From contig CAUHNW010000007.1 of the NCBI GenBank assembly GCA_959607825.1, positions 1 through 64,000 of the forward strand: a stretch of DNA of 64,000 nt, written 5' to 3'. This stretch comes from HGM13006 sp900757695. Its GTDB lineage: Bacteria; Bacillota; Clostridia; Oscillospirales; Oscillospiraceae. The notes below the pieces were generated by a model, which was not told the DNA's origin, did not search any database, and worked only from the letters and a program-made list of their open reading frames with translations. How positions within the stretch are numbered: the stretch's first letter is position 1; every line of letters starts with the position of its first letter. Position numbers and translations under genes: made by a program. Positions 8,635-17,582 of the stretch are shown here, in pieces.

Positions 8635-10584
8635 GTGCAGGAAATGTATCCGAATTTATGCTCACCAATCACCATTGGAAACGTGACGTTTCGCAATCGG
8701 ATGTTCTCCGCCCCTATGAGCGGGGCGGAGATCACGGCGGACTGCTGTATTGGCCGCAGTGCTACTGCGTTTTATGAGCTCCGGGCCAAGGGCGGTGCGG
8801 CCAATGTAACGGTGTCAGAGGTGATGGTGGATCCAAACACCGATGGCAGCCATGCTTTTCATCTGAGCACTGCTACGGTTGGCTCGATCCCCAGCTTTAC
8901 GCTGACGGCAGACACCATTCGGCGGCATGGAGCGATTCCCAGTGTGGAGTTTTCCCATTCCGGGCAATATGCGGGCACCTATATGCAGGACAAAACAAAG
9001 AAATCCTCCCTGTGTCAGTGGGGCCCCAGTGTGGGTACACGCCCGGATGGCCGTCCGGTAAAGGAATTGACCAGAGAGATGATCGCAGATATTTTGAAAT
9101 GCTATGGAGAAAATGCACGCCTTGCAAAGCGGTGCGGGTTTGAGATGATTATGGTTCATGCGGGCCATGGCTGGCTTATCAATCAGTTTTTCTCCCCATT
9201 CTTCAATCACCGTACCGATGAGTACGGCGGCAGCCGGGAAAATCGGGTGCGGTTTTGCATTGAGGTGCTAAAGGCCATCCGGGCGGAGGTGGGGCCGGGA
9301 TTTCCCATTGAGCTGCGGGTCAGCGGCGACGAGTTTTTCCCCGGAGGTTATGATCTTGCGGAGTGCATTGAGATCTGCAAGCTGGTGGAGCCGTATATTG
9401 ATCTGCTGCATGTATCCGCAGCCAGCTATCAGCAGGGCTTTGGACGCACGCATCCCAGCGCTTTCCTGCCCCACGGCTGCAACGTCTATCTGGCGGCGGA
9501 AATCAAAAAACATGTGAAGGTTCCGGTGGCAGCCATTGGCGGCCTGAACGATCCGGCACAGATGGAGGAGATCATTGCATCCGGTCAGGCGGATGTGGTC
9601 TATATGGGGCGGGCGCTGCTGGCGGATCATATGCTGCCCCGTAAGGTCATGGCGAATCACCCGGAGGAGATTGTCCGCTGCCTCCGGTGCTTTACCTGTA
9701 TGGCGGAGCGGGCAGTGACGTCCACTCGCCGCTGTGCGGTCAATCCGATGATCGGCAGAGAATTGGACGGGATGGAGATCGTGCCTGCCCGACAGAAGAA
9801 AAAGGTACTGGTGGTGGGGGGCGGCCCCGGCGGACTCAAGGTAGCGGAGACAGTAGCCCTTCGGGGACACCATGTGATCCTCTGCGAAAAAGAGGCAGAG
9901 GTGGGCGGCATCCTCCGGGAAGAACAGGCGGTGCCCTTCAAGTACGAGATGTATCAGCTGGGAAAAACACTGGAGCTGCTGTGCCAAAGGGCCGGGGTGG
10001 AGCTGCGGCTGAATACCCCCGCAGACCGTGCGTACATAGAGCGGGAAGCACCGGATGCGGTGATTCTGGCCATTGGCTCCAGTCCCATTGTGCCGCCCAT
10101 TCCCGGACTGGATGGGGAAAATGTCATTGTAGCCAACGACTACTACCGAAAGCAGGATCAGGTGCAGGACACTGTGGCGGTGCTGGGGGGAGGCTCGGCA
10201 GGCAGCGAGCTTGCCATTCATCTGGCCAGAGTCGGGAAAAGGGTTTCTCTGGTCGAAATGCGCCCGGAGCTGGCACCGGATGCCAACATTCGTCATCGTC
10301 CCCTGCTGCTGAAAGAACTGGAACAGCAAAATGTCCATATTTACACCTCGCACAAGGGCCTGCGGGTGACAGAGGCAGGAGTCGTGGCGGAAAATCCACA
10401 GGGCGAGGAAGTGCTCATCCCCGGGAAAACCGTGATCTGCGCACTGGGGCAGCGGGCAAATACGGCGCAGGTGAATGCTCTCCGCAGCACAGCGCCCTAT
10501 GTGGCGGTGGTGGGAGACTGCGGCAGAGTTTCCAATATTACAGCAGCCATCTATCAGGGCTATCATGCGGCACTGGATATTTGA
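8635..10584 (+). CDS. old-yellow-enzyme Fe-S flavoprotein (BaiCD/BaiH, 2-enoate reductase type) 1
   Basis: A 649-residue NADH:flavin oxidoreductase. An FMN TIM barrel (1-340) is followed by a 4Fe-4S cysteine set at 349, 352, 355 and 367, then FAD and NAD(P) Rossmann motifs (VVGGGPGG near 395, VLGGGSAGSE near 516). Related enzymes (2,4-dienoyl-CoA reductase, BaiCD, BaiH) reduce activated C=C bonds in the cytoplasm with electrons from NAD(P)H through FAD, the cluster and FMN. GTG 8635 follows AAAGGAG at 8619-8625; the longer frame from 8485 begins upstream of the sigma-54 promoter and cannot be used. The substrate is unknown. Confidence 0.88.
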   Translation: MQEMYPNLCSPITIGNVTFRNRMFSAPMSGAEITADCCIGRSATAFYELRAKGGAANVTVSEVMVDPNTDGSHAFHLSTATVGSIPSFTLTADTIRRHGAIPSVEFSHSGQYAGTYMQDKTKKSSLCQWGPSVGTRPDGRPVKELTREMIADILKCYGENARLAKRCGFEMIMVHAGHGWLINQFFSPFFNHRTDEYGGSRENRVRFCIEVLKAIRAEVGPGFPIELRVSGDEFFPGGYDLAECIEICKLVEPYIDLLHVSAASYQQGFGRTHPSAFLPHGCNVYLAAEIKKHVKVPVAAIGGLNDPAQMEEIIASGQADVVYMGRALLADHMLPRKVMANHPEEIVRCLRCFTCMAERAVTSTRRCAVNPMIGRELDGMEIVPARQKKKVLVVGGGPGGLKVAETVALRGHHVILCEKEAEVGGILREEQAVPFKYEMYQLGKTLELLCQRAGVELRLNTPADRAYIEREAPDAVILAIGSSPIVPPIPGLDGENVIVANDYYRKQDQVQDTVAVLGGGSAGSELAIHLARVGKRVSLVEMRPELAPDANIRHRPLLLKELEQQNVHIYTSHKGLRVTEAGVVAENPQGEEVLIPGKTVICALGQRANTAQVNALRSTAPYVAVVGDCGRVSNITAAIYQGYHAALDI

Positions 10585-10592
10585 TTAAAAAG

Positions 10593-10622
10593 GGAGGCGG
10601 AAGCGATTGTGCTTCTGCCTCC
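10593..10622. terminator. bidirectional terminator between convergent genes
   Basis: A 12-bp stem with one G-U pair (GGAGGCGGAAGC / GCTTCTGCCTCC) lies in the 44-bp gap between OYE 1 and the amidohydrolase. Confidence 0.6.
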
Positions 10623-10628
10623 TGATCT

Positions 10629-11846
10629 TTATCGTTCGTCTCGGATTACGGTGCCTCGGTGCATGACCAGCGCCACATGCCGAAGGGCTTCAAAGGTCTC
10701 GTCCACTCGGCCCGGAACAGCCACCAGATTGGCAAGATAGCCGGGGATAAGTCGGCCTTCTGTGGCTCCGGTGCCCACGACTTCCGCACCGCTGCGGGTA
10801 GCAGCCCGGAGAATGGCATTCATGGGCAGTCCCGCAGCATGAAGATGCCTGAGCTCCGGCACGGGAATGACCGCATCCTTCCGGTAGTCCCGGCTGTGGA
10901 TTAGATCGGTGCCCACTACGATTTTGCCGCCAGCCCGGTAGAAACGGCCCAGATTCTCCTCCATGACCTTCATCTTTTCCGCCTGCTGCCGTTTCATTTC
11001 GGCGGGGTCCATGGGCATCATTGGGCCGGGCGGAGGCCCCATCCCCTCCGGGGGCTCCATGCCCTCGGGCAGATCCATCATGGGGGGCGGCTCCATACCC
11101 TTGTCGGGATCGCCTACGGTGGTATCCATCACAATGCCCTTTTCGACCATTTCGCAGATCATATCTTCCAGCATGGGATCAGAGGGGGTATGGGCCAGCT
11201 CATCCACGCCGGCATCCAGCATAAACCGGGCCCCCTTGCAGTTCCCGATGTGGGCGGCCACCCACATATGCAGCTGGTGTGCACGGTCACAGATGGCCTT
11301 TGCCATATCCGGGGTCAGATGGGGTGTCTGCTCCATGGAGCCGTCATGGATTCCAATTTTGATCCCCGGGAATCCCAACCGGTGGGCCAAGGAAACGGCA
11401 TCGGCGGCTTCTTCCGGGGTGGTGATGAGATTGCCCACCGGGTGATTTGGCATAGGACCGGCTCCGTATCCGCCGGCAACGTCAATATATTTGCCTGTAG
11501 CCACCACATGAGCGGTGTCGGGTTTTCGGTTGTTTTCCTGAAGCCACTGGGCGTAATCCTGCTGGGACAGCGTGGAGAGCATACCCAGCTCCCGGACAGT
11601 GGTGACGCCGTTATAGGCCCACGCATGCACGGCGTCCTCCTTAAAGGCCTGATCATCCACGGCCACGTGCACATGGGAGTCGACAAACCCGGGCAGAACC
11701 GTGTAGCCTGTAAGATCGATGATCTGGTCGGCGCTGCCCAAATGGGTGCCAACGGCGGTGATGGTCTCGCCGCCGATCAAAATGTCCAGCGGTGCGTGGT
11801 CGTGCTCGGCGTCCAGCAGCCGGGCATTTTTCAGAAGATAGGTCAT
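10629..11846 (-). CDS. metal-dependent amidohydrolase (imidazolonepropionase-like) 1
   Basis: A 405-residue amidohydrolase-superfamily enzyme. Metal-site signatures are HVHV after LPGFVDS (near residue 58), GIKIG (Lys), AAHIG, DELAHTP and the late Asp in VVGTDL. Such enzymes hydrolyse cyclic amide, imide or ester-like bonds in the cytoplasm. Between DPDKG and AEKMK is a long Pro/Met-rich insert (about residues 245-285, rich in PPP, PPM and GM). The start is taken as ATG 11846, six bases from GGAGGG (11853-11858); ATG 11852 would abut that site. It is driven by a minus-strand sigma-54 promoter and is a paralogue of the gene at 20612. Confidence 0.85.
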   Translation of the reverse strand: MTYLLKNARLLDAEHDHAPLDILIGGETITAVGTHLGSADQIIDLTGYTVLPGFVDSHVHVAVDDQAFKEDAVHAWAYNGVTTVRELGMLSTLSQQDYAQWLQENNRKPDTAHVVATGKYIDVAGGYGAGPMPNHPVGNLITTPEEAADAVSLAHRLGFPGIKIGIHDGSMEQTPHLTPDMAKAICDRAHQLHMWVAAHIGNCKGARFMLDAGVDELAHTPSDPMLEDMICEMVEKGIVMDTTVGDPDKGMEPPPMMDLPEGMEPPEGMGPPPGPMMPMDPAEMKRQQAEKMKVMEENLGRFYRAGGKIVVGTDLIHSRDYRKDAVIPVPELRHLHAAGLPMNAILRAATRSGAEVVGTGATEGRLIPGYLANLVAVPGRVDETFEALRHVALVMHRGTVIRDER

Positions 11847-11876
11847 ATACATCCCTCCGAGGTTATCATACCATAT

Positions 11877-11893
11877 TTTGATATGAAATCAAA
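11877..11893. promoter_or_regulatory. inverted repeat at the amidohydrolase transcript start
   Basis: TTTGAT-N5-ATCAAA is a perfect 6-5-6 palindrome just downstream of the minus-strand -12 element, roughly over the predicted start site. A repressor could bind here; no other copy was noticed. Confidence 0.3.
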
Positions 11894-11910
11894 TTGCAAG
11901 TTTCATGCCA
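11894..11910 (-). promoter_or_regulatory. sigma-54 promoter of amidohydrolase 1
   Basis: The minus strand reads TGGCATGAAACTTGCAA, with invariant GG and GC ten bases apart and one departure (T for C) in the -24 block. It is back to back with the plus-strand promoter at 11919. Confidence 0.8.
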
Positions 11911-11918
11911 AAGCCGGA

Positions 11919-11935
11919 TGGCACAGAACTTGCAG
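11919..11935 (+). promoter_or_regulatory. sigma-54 promoter of the beta-helix gene
   Basis: TGGCACAGAACTTGCAG is a full -24/-12 match, eight bases from the divergent sigma-54 promoter. Translation starts at 11968. Confidence 0.88.
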
Positions 11936-11967
11936 CTCTGCTGGTATCTGAGAAAGGAGTGCTTGCG

Positions 11968-13824
11968 ATGCTTTCTATTCAAAAGTCCTATTTACTGGAG
12001 GAAACCACGAAACTCTCTGCCCTGGAGATTGGCACAGAGGGGAAAATTGAAACACCGGAGGGAATGCTGCTGACCATGACGGTGGACGGCGTTCAGAAGG
12101 ATGTACTGCCCGGCAGCTATCGGGGGGATATCGTACTGACGGTGACCCGGCGGATCCCGGCCCCCATTGAAGGAATGCACCCAAAGCCAGGAGATCCCCC
12201 CACCGATTACCGGGCGGTCCTGCTGCTGGGAGAAAACGGTCTGGAGGAGAATGCTGCTGGCCATGGGTGGATCGGCGGAAGCAGTCAGGGGGCAAACCTG
12301 ACCGGAGGCGAAATCATCACTACCGGAGAGGCTATGAACGGCCTGATCGTAACCGGGGGAACCCATCGAGTGGACGGCCTGACCATCCGGAACAGCGGCC
12401 ACAGCCCGGATGACGGAAAGGGACTGGGCGCATCGATCCTCTGCGGCGGTGACAGCGATACCGTGTTTGAAAACCTCTATATTGAGAATCAGGGCATTCG
12501 CAACGACGCCATTGTCACCGGAGCCAATGCCAAAATCACGGTGCGGGACTCTGAGATCCACGTGAAGGGCGGTACCCCGGCGGACATTCAGCGGCTCAAC
12601 AAGCTGCGTCCCGGCAAGGCCTGCATGACCTATGTTTCCGGCGGCTGGGGCACGACTCGGGCGGTAAATGTGGAGAACGATTCCTCTGCGGTATTCGAGC
12701 GCTGCACCATTACCTCGGAGAACTGGGGTGTTCTGTCCACCGACGGCATTTCCGCCCCCAAGGAATGGGGCCCGGTGAAGACGAGAATTTATGCCAAGGA
12801 CTGCGAGGTTGCCATTACCGGGCGGCACGGCTACGGCTCTTATTCCATTGGCGACTGCAACAACATCTTTGACCATACGAAAATGTATGCGCCGGATGTT
12901 GCCTATAAGGTGGCCAATGAGCTGTCCGGCGGCGCATTTATCGGCGGCTCGGAGATCACCGGCGGACGATTTGGCGTTATGTGGCAGGGTAATCAGGGGG
13001 GACTGCTAAACGTAGAGGATTCGACCATTCGTTCAGGGCGCACGACTTTTATTGCCCGGGGCTGCTATCCCAAAATTCAGTGCAAAAATGCAGTGCTTCA
13101 GCCGGGGAACCGGGTAATTTTACAGATGTTTGACTCGGATGACCCGGGATTCGGAAAGCCGGAGGTGGCAGTGGATACGGAAACTCCCGTAAAGGATCCT
13201 GCCCATAACGTTACCTGTCCTCAGTATCATCCGGTATCGATCTGGGGCTTCCAGCAGGAGCGCTGGTGCACGGACCTTCAGGCCAGCTTTAAGGATATGA
13301 CCATCATTGGCGATTTCTATAACGGCATTACCAACGCTGCAAAGCCCAAGTTCCCGCCTATGGCGGTGCCCAAGGGCGGGTCCGGGGAGAAGCCCGATAC
13401 ACCGGCGCCTGACGGGAAGCCCGCAGGTATGCCGCCCATGGCAGGGAAAAGCTATCCCATCAACATGGTACTGGAATTTGACCATGTGGAGCTGGAAGGC
13501 GTGATCTCTGCATCCCGGGCACAGCATTCCGTGAAGACCATCTCCGGGGAAAATCGGAAGGAGATCTATCAGGTGTATGACACGCCCTGCCCGGTTGTGA
13601 ATAACGGCGTGATCGTGACGCTGAAAAATGGCAGCAGCTGGACCGTAATTGGAAAGAGCTATCTTTCGGCGCTGCACGTGGATGAAACGTCTGAAATCCG
13701 CACACCGGACGGCTGTGATGTAAAGCTTGTGGTAGATGGTGTAGAGATTCCGTACAAACCCGGGGATTATACCGGCGATATATTGGTCTCGGCGTATCAA
13801 ATCGAGACACCTGCCATGTTTTAA
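11968..13824 (+). CDS. right-handed beta-helix protein with duplicated terminal modules, function unknown
   Basis: A 618-residue protein. Residues ~90-430 have the short Gly/Asn-rich turns of a parallel beta-helix (VTGGTHRVDGLTIRNSG, ITGGRFGVMWQGNQGG), as in pectate-lyase-like folds. A module at residues 6-60 (SYL…TPEG…VDGV…PGSYRGDIV) recurs near 565-613 (SYL…TPDG…VDGV…PGDYTGDIL). A Pro/Met-rich loop lies near 470-495. There is no signal peptide or anchor, so it should be cytoplasmic, unusual for this fold. ATG 11968 follows AAAGGAG (11953-11959); the earlier frame start lies upstream of the promoter. Carbohydrate-active or scaffolding roles are both possible. Confidence 0.7.
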   Translation: MLSIQKSYLLEETTKLSALEIGTEGKIETPEGMLLTMTVDGVQKDVLPGSYRGDIVLTVTRRIPAPIEGMHPKPGDPPTDYRAVLLLGENGLEENAAGHGWIGGSSQGANLTGGEIITTGEAMNGLIVTGGTHRVDGLTIRNSGHSPDDGKGLGASILCGGDSDTVFENLYIENQGIRNDAIVTGANAKITVRDSEIHVKGGTPADIQRLNKLRPGKACMTYVSGGWGTTRAVNVENDSSAVFERCTITSENWGVLSTDGISAPKEWGPVKTRIYAKDCEVAITGRHGYGSYSIGDCNNIFDHTKMYAPDVAYKVANELSGGAFIGGSEITGGRFGVMWQGNQGGLLNVEDSTIRSGRTTFIARGCYPKIQCKNAVLQPGNRVILQMFDSDDPGFGKPEVAVDTETPVKDPAHNVTCPQYHPVSIWGFQQERWCTDLQASFKDMTIIGDFYNGITNAAKPKFPPMAVPKGGSGEKPDTPAPDGKPAGMPPMAGKSYPINMVLEFDHVELEGVISASRAQHSVKTISGENRKEIYQVYDTPCPVVNNGVIVTLKNGSSWTVIGKSYLSALHVDETSEIRTPDGCDVKLVVDGVEIPYKPGDYTGDILVSAYQIETPAMF

Positions 13825-13842
13825 TGGATAGGATCAAATCCC

Positions 13843-13879
13843 GTAAGCCCCCGCCGCAGTTTCTGCGGCGGGGGCTTAC
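13843..13879. terminator. strong hairpin between convergent genes
   Basis: A perfect 17-bp stem (GTAAGCCCCCGCCGCAG and its complement) with a 3-nt loop sits between the beta-helix gene and OYE 2. It lacks a T-run, but position and strength suggest a bidirectional end. Confidence 0.65.
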
Positions 13880-13902
13880 GGTCTAGGAAGGAAATGAGAA
13901 GA

Positions 13903-15822
13903 TCAAAGTGTCATAGCAATGTCAAAGGCATCCCGAATGGCCTGCTGCACCGTGCCTACCCGTTTTCCGTCTCCAATGATGGTATAGGGGACCCCCGGGA
14001 GGATCAGGCTTTCGGCCAATGCGGTTTTGGGCCGGAAGCCAACGCAGAGCACGGCACTGTCAGCGGGAATGGAGTGGGAGACGCCTGCTGCATCCAAATA
14101 GGTAACGGCTGTTTCGGTAATGCCGGTACAGCGTCCACCAGTGATACAGTGGAGATTTTCCCGTTCCTTCAGCTCAATGTCCATGGCCCATTTGTAGGTA
14201 AACCATGCGTCTGGGGCAATCTTATCCTGCATTTCCAGAATGGTAACGTCTTTCCCAAGTTGGGCCAAATGAATGCCGGTTTCTGCGCCTACCTGACCGC
14301 CGCCAATAATGACCACATTTTCCCCCAGTGCATCCTCATGGCCGAATACATCCGGTGCTTTAACGGTGCGTTCCACACCGGGAATGGGGATCACCAGCGG
14401 ATCGGCCCCCACGGCCAGAATCACATGGTCGGGATGCTGGGCGTTTAGCAGCTCCGGGGTGGCAAAGGTATTGTATTGTACGGGGATGTCACGCTGCTCC
14501 ACCTGACGGATGAGATAGTCCTTAAACCGCCCAAGATCTCGCTTGAACTGGGCATAATCTGCAAAATTCAGCTGCCCGCCCAGATGATCGGAGGCCTCAA
14601 ACAGGGTCACGTGGTGGCCACGGTCGTGGAGATAGATTGCCGCCTGCATTCCGGCGGGGCCACCGCCGACAATGGAGATTCGCTTGCCGCCCTTGGTGGG
14701 GAGAATATATTGCCCCAGCTTGTCTTCAATGCCGATTTCCGGGTTGACAGAGCAGACAAAGTGGTCGTAATAGCAGGCACCGTCATGACATTTGAAGCAC
14801 TTGATACAGGGGCGAACATCCTCGCCCCGCCCGGCGTAGGCCTTGTTCCCCAGCTCCGGATCTGCAATGATGCCCCGAGCGATGGAGACAAAGTCGGCCT
14901 TGCCGCTGGCGATGATTTCTTCGGCCTGCTCCAGATTTTGAATGGCTCCGATGGCGACCACCGGGATGTTTACGCCGGATTTCTTGATGGCCTCGGCGTA
15001 CTTTACATTGGGGGTGTCCGGGAGGAAGCCGGAGGGATGGGTGGTGGTAAAGTACCGGGCATTGTTCATGCCGCAGGAACAGTGGAGCAAGTCTACCCTG
15101 CCTTCCAGAAGCTTTACAAACTCGATGGATTCCGGAACGGTGATACCTTCCGGGTCTACCTCAGAGACGGAAAACCGCAGTTCAATGAGAAAATCCTTTC
15201 CACAGCGGCCCTTGATCTCATCGATGATCATCAGGGGATACCGGGCACGATTTTCCAGACTGCCGCCAAATTCGTCCGTCCGATGGTTATACCGCCGGGA
15301 GAGAAACTGCCCCCACTCGCCTCCATGACCGATGTGAAACATACACATATCAAATCCGGCCTTTTTGACGATTTCAGCGGCATCTCCGAACATTTTTACC
15401 TTTTTTTCGATGAGCGACCGGGGCATTTCTACGCTGTCCCGTCCGAATTTTTTCAGGCCGGGCCCAACGGCGTAGTACTGGTCATAGCGGTACTGATCGG
15501 AGAGCTGCATGGAGGCCACGGCGCCGAAATGATGCACCCGTGCGGAAAGCGCATAGAGGCTCCGCAGCCCTTCGGTGGTATAGGGATTTACATGGAGATG
15601 ATTACCGTCGGATTTCATGTCGGGATTGACCTGAACACCGGTGCATGTCACCATGGCAGCGCCGCTCCTTGCACGGTTCCCAAAGTGGGTGATGACTGCC
15701 TCCTGAAAGCTGGGCTCTCCGTGCTGGAGGGCGTGTACGCCGGTGGGTGCGGTAAAAATGTGGTTTTTGAACAGCGTATTTCCCACCTTCATGGGAGAAA
15801 GCAGATGGGGATAGGGATTCAT
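13903..15822 (-). CDS. old-yellow-enzyme Fe-S flavoprotein 2
   Basis: A 639-residue enzyme with the same order as OYE 1: FMN barrel (1-330), cysteines 339, 342, 345 and 357 (plus Cys350 inside the loop), then FAD (SIVGGGPAGMQAA) and NAD(P) (VIIGGGQVGAETG) motifs. The barrel keeps HIGHGGEWGQF and YNHRTDEFGGS, the usual flavin and substrate-pocket stretch. It should reduce an activated double bond. It lies 12 bases downstream of the UGSC-like gene and has its own GAGGAGG site, so both are read from the sigma-54 promoter at 17557. Confidence 0.87.
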   Translation of the reverse strand: MNPYPHLLSPMKVGNTLFKNHIFTAPTGVHALQHGEPSFQEAVITHFGNRARSGAAMVTCTGVQVNPDMKSDGNHLHVNPYTTEGLRSLYALSARVHHFGAVASMQLSDQYRYDQYYAVGPGLKKFGRDSVEMPRSLIEKKVKMFGDAAEIVKKAGFDMCMFHIGHGGEWGQFLSRRYNHRTDEFGGSLENRARYPLMIIDEIKGRCGKDFLIELRFSVSEVDPEGITVPESIEFVKLLEGRVDLLHCSCGMNNARYFTTTHPSGFLPDTPNVKYAEAIKKSGVNIPVVAIGAIQNLEQAEEIIASGKADFVSIARGIIADPELGNKAYAGRGEDVRPCIKCFKCHDGACYYDHFVCSVNPEIGIEDKLGQYILPTKGGKRISIVGGGPAGMQAAIYLHDRGHHVTLFEASDHLGGQLNFADYAQFKRDLGRFKDYLIRQVEQRDIPVQYNTFATPELLNAQHPDHVILAVGADPLVIPIPGVERTVKAPDVFGHEDALGENVVIIGGGQVGAETGIHLAQLGKDVTILEMQDKIAPDAWFTYKWAMDIELKERENLHCITGGRCTGITETAVTYLDAAGVSHSIPADSAVLCVGFRPKTALAESLILPGVPYTIIGDGKRVGTVQQAIRDAFDIAMTL

Positions 15823-15834
15823 GACGTGGCCTCC

Positions 15835-17520
15835 TCAATATGCGATATAGTTTGGCTTGCCGGTACGGTACTGTGTCACCAGCGCATCCCAGTCTTTCGG
15901 AAGATGGATCTTTGCACAGGAAGGGCCGCCGTGGTCGCCGCCGCCGCCCAGTACCGTGACCATACAGCCCGCCTGACCGCCGGAGACCGTCAGGAACATA
16001 TGGTCTGTGGACCAGAAGGTGCGGGTGGAGGCCTCCATATCCAGCGGCAGATCCACAGTTTTCGGCGGATGGTTATTCTGAACCAGCCACCCAAGATCTA
16101 CCTCTTTGGCGGGCTTCCGGGCATATTCTACAATGTACGTAAGGATTCGCTCTTTTGTCCAGCCGGCATCGGCCATCATCTTGGCGCATTTGGGGGTCAG
16201 GATCACCGAGAGACCCGGATCCCAGCCATAGGGATCCATTTTGCACAGGGCCTTCAGTACGGCGGGAACGGTGGTGCAGGTGGAGACCCGGTGCTCCTGG
16301 GGCCAGAACATGGTCACGGCAGAATCATCTTCCGCAAAGCCAAAGTCTGTGTGCAGAGGTTTCCACGGATTGCTGTCCGGGTCGTCACCCATGCAGAAAC
16401 CCAGACGGAATTCATGGCCCATTTCAGACAGATCCTCTACCCCGGGACGGACGCCGCCAATGTTCATCATGATATAGCCAAAGGCTTGGGCGATGGTGGC
16501 GTTGGCACGGAAGGCGGGAGTCAGAGAATGGTCGGCGGTGTTGAACCCGATGTCCCGGCAAATCCTGCCGCTGAGCGTCAAAACCGGTCCCCAGGTGGAC
16601 TGGGAGCAGCACCAGCCCTCCAGATAGATGCGTGGATCCATGGTGGCCTCCACTGCGGCAATCAGCACCGGAAGATAGATGGGCAGGCAGCCTGCCATGA
16701 CCGCATTGACGGCAATCTTTTCTACGGTGGCAAGGCCCATCATGGGCGGAATTTTTGCGACCACATGGTTCGGAGAAAGGTCGGTGCCCCGCAGCATTTC
16801 ATCCACTGCTTCTCGGGTCGGCAGCTTGATGGGGGTGCCATTGGTAAAGCCATAGGAGTAGAACAGATCGGAAAGCTCGTCTTGGGTGCCGGAGAAGGTC
16901 TTGGTGGCAAGATCCTGACTGACGGGAGTGGGGTGCAGCTCCTCTTCTGAGAGAGGCTGGGTCAGCCCTGCAATTAGCTGGCGCACCAGCTCCGCTGTGC
17001 CTGCGCCCATATTTTTGGCGGTCTGGTCAAGATCAGAGCGGCCAAAGATGTCCAGTACCTCCGGCTGGAAGGAGACCACCCGCAGACCGGGAACACACCG
17101 GGCCTTGACGCCCCGCAGTCCCGCAGAATAGGTTCGGGGTACCACGGACATTACCGTAGGCTTCCCCTGCTTTTCCATATAGGCAGCGTTATAGCCCAGA
17201 AACAGCGATGATGAGGGTACTGCACCGTAAAAAGCCAGCACACAGTCTACGCCGGAGAGCCATGTATCAAATTCCGCTTTCACCGCAGTATCCTTTGCAA
17301 TGTCTGTGGTTTCGGTCATGTAACGGAAATAGGAGAATTTTGCCTCAGGGAACGCAATGCGGATATGCTGCTCCACCACCTGAAGCATAAAGGTTGCGAC
17401 ATTCATAAAATCCCCGAACATACCGATGGTTTTGCCATTCAGGGTGTCCAGCCGGGGGCTGAGACCAAACAGATGAGACTGGTCTACCTCTGCCCATGGG
17501 CTTAAAACGGTCTGTTTCAT
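15835..17520 (-). CDS. UGSC-like two-domain protein of unknown function
   Basis: A 561-residue cytoplasmic protein without membrane segments. The first ~190 residues resemble, from memory, the UGSC (seleno)protein fold (opening with KTIGMFGDFMN, then VDCVLAFYGAV, GKPTVMSVVPRTY). The position of the redox U/C-G-S-C motif instead carries GAVPSSS, so no selenocysteine or Cys pair is present. The second part (about 220-561) is a separate conserved unit (YGFTNGTPIKLPTREAV, MGLATVEKIAVNAVMAG, GFCMGDD) that I know only as an uncharacterised family. ATG 17520 follows AGGAG at 17531-17535. It is first in a sigma-54 operon with OYE 2. The family assignment needs a profile search. Confidence 0.55.
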   Translation of the reverse strand: MKQTVLSPWAEVDQSHLFGLSPRLDTLNGKTIGMFGDFMNVATFMLQVVEQHIRIAFPEAKFSYFRYMTETTDIAKDTAVKAEFDTWLSGVDCVLAFYGAVPSSSLFLGYNAAYMEKQGKPTVMSVVPRTYSAGLRGVKARCVPGLRVVSFQPEVLDIFGRSDLDQTAKNMGAGTAELVRQLIAGLTQPLSEEELHPTPVSQDLATKTFSGTQDELSDLFYSYGFTNGTPIKLPTREAVDEMLRGTDLSPNHVVAKIPPMMGLATVEKIAVNAVMAGCLPIYLPVLIAAVEATMDPRIYLEGWCCSQSTWGPVLTLSGRICRDIGFNTADHSLTPAFRANATIAQAFGYIMMNIGGVRPGVEDLSEMGHEFRLGFCMGDDPDSNPWKPLHTDFGFAEDDSAVTMFWPQEHRVSTCTTVPAVLKALCKMDPYGWDPGLSVILTPKCAKMMADAGWTKERILTYIVEYARKPAKEVDLGWLVQNNHPPKTVDLPLDMEASTRTFWSTDHMFLTVSGGQAGCMVTVLGGGGDHGGPSCAKIHLPKDWDALVTQYRTGKPNYIAY

Positions 17521-17556
17521 AAAAAGATACCTCCTGTGATTTCTCACAGAAGGTAT

Positions 17557-17573
17557 TTGCAAATTTCGTGCCA
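17557..17573 (-). promoter_or_regulatory. sigma-54 promoter of the UGSC-like/OYE 2 operon
   Basis: The minus strand reads TGGCACGAAATTTGCAA, a full consensus match. It sits ten bases past the stop of the activator gene and about 37 bases upstream of the operon's first ATG. Confidence 0.88.
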
Positions 17574-17582
17574 GTTGCTTGC

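Noticed and set aside
14476..16950. An 824-codon open frame on the plus strand
   Set aside because: It lies antisense to OYE 2 and the UGSC-like gene, both with clear families, ribosome sites and a promoter. Long antisense frames are common in GC-rich coding DNA; its residues match nothing.
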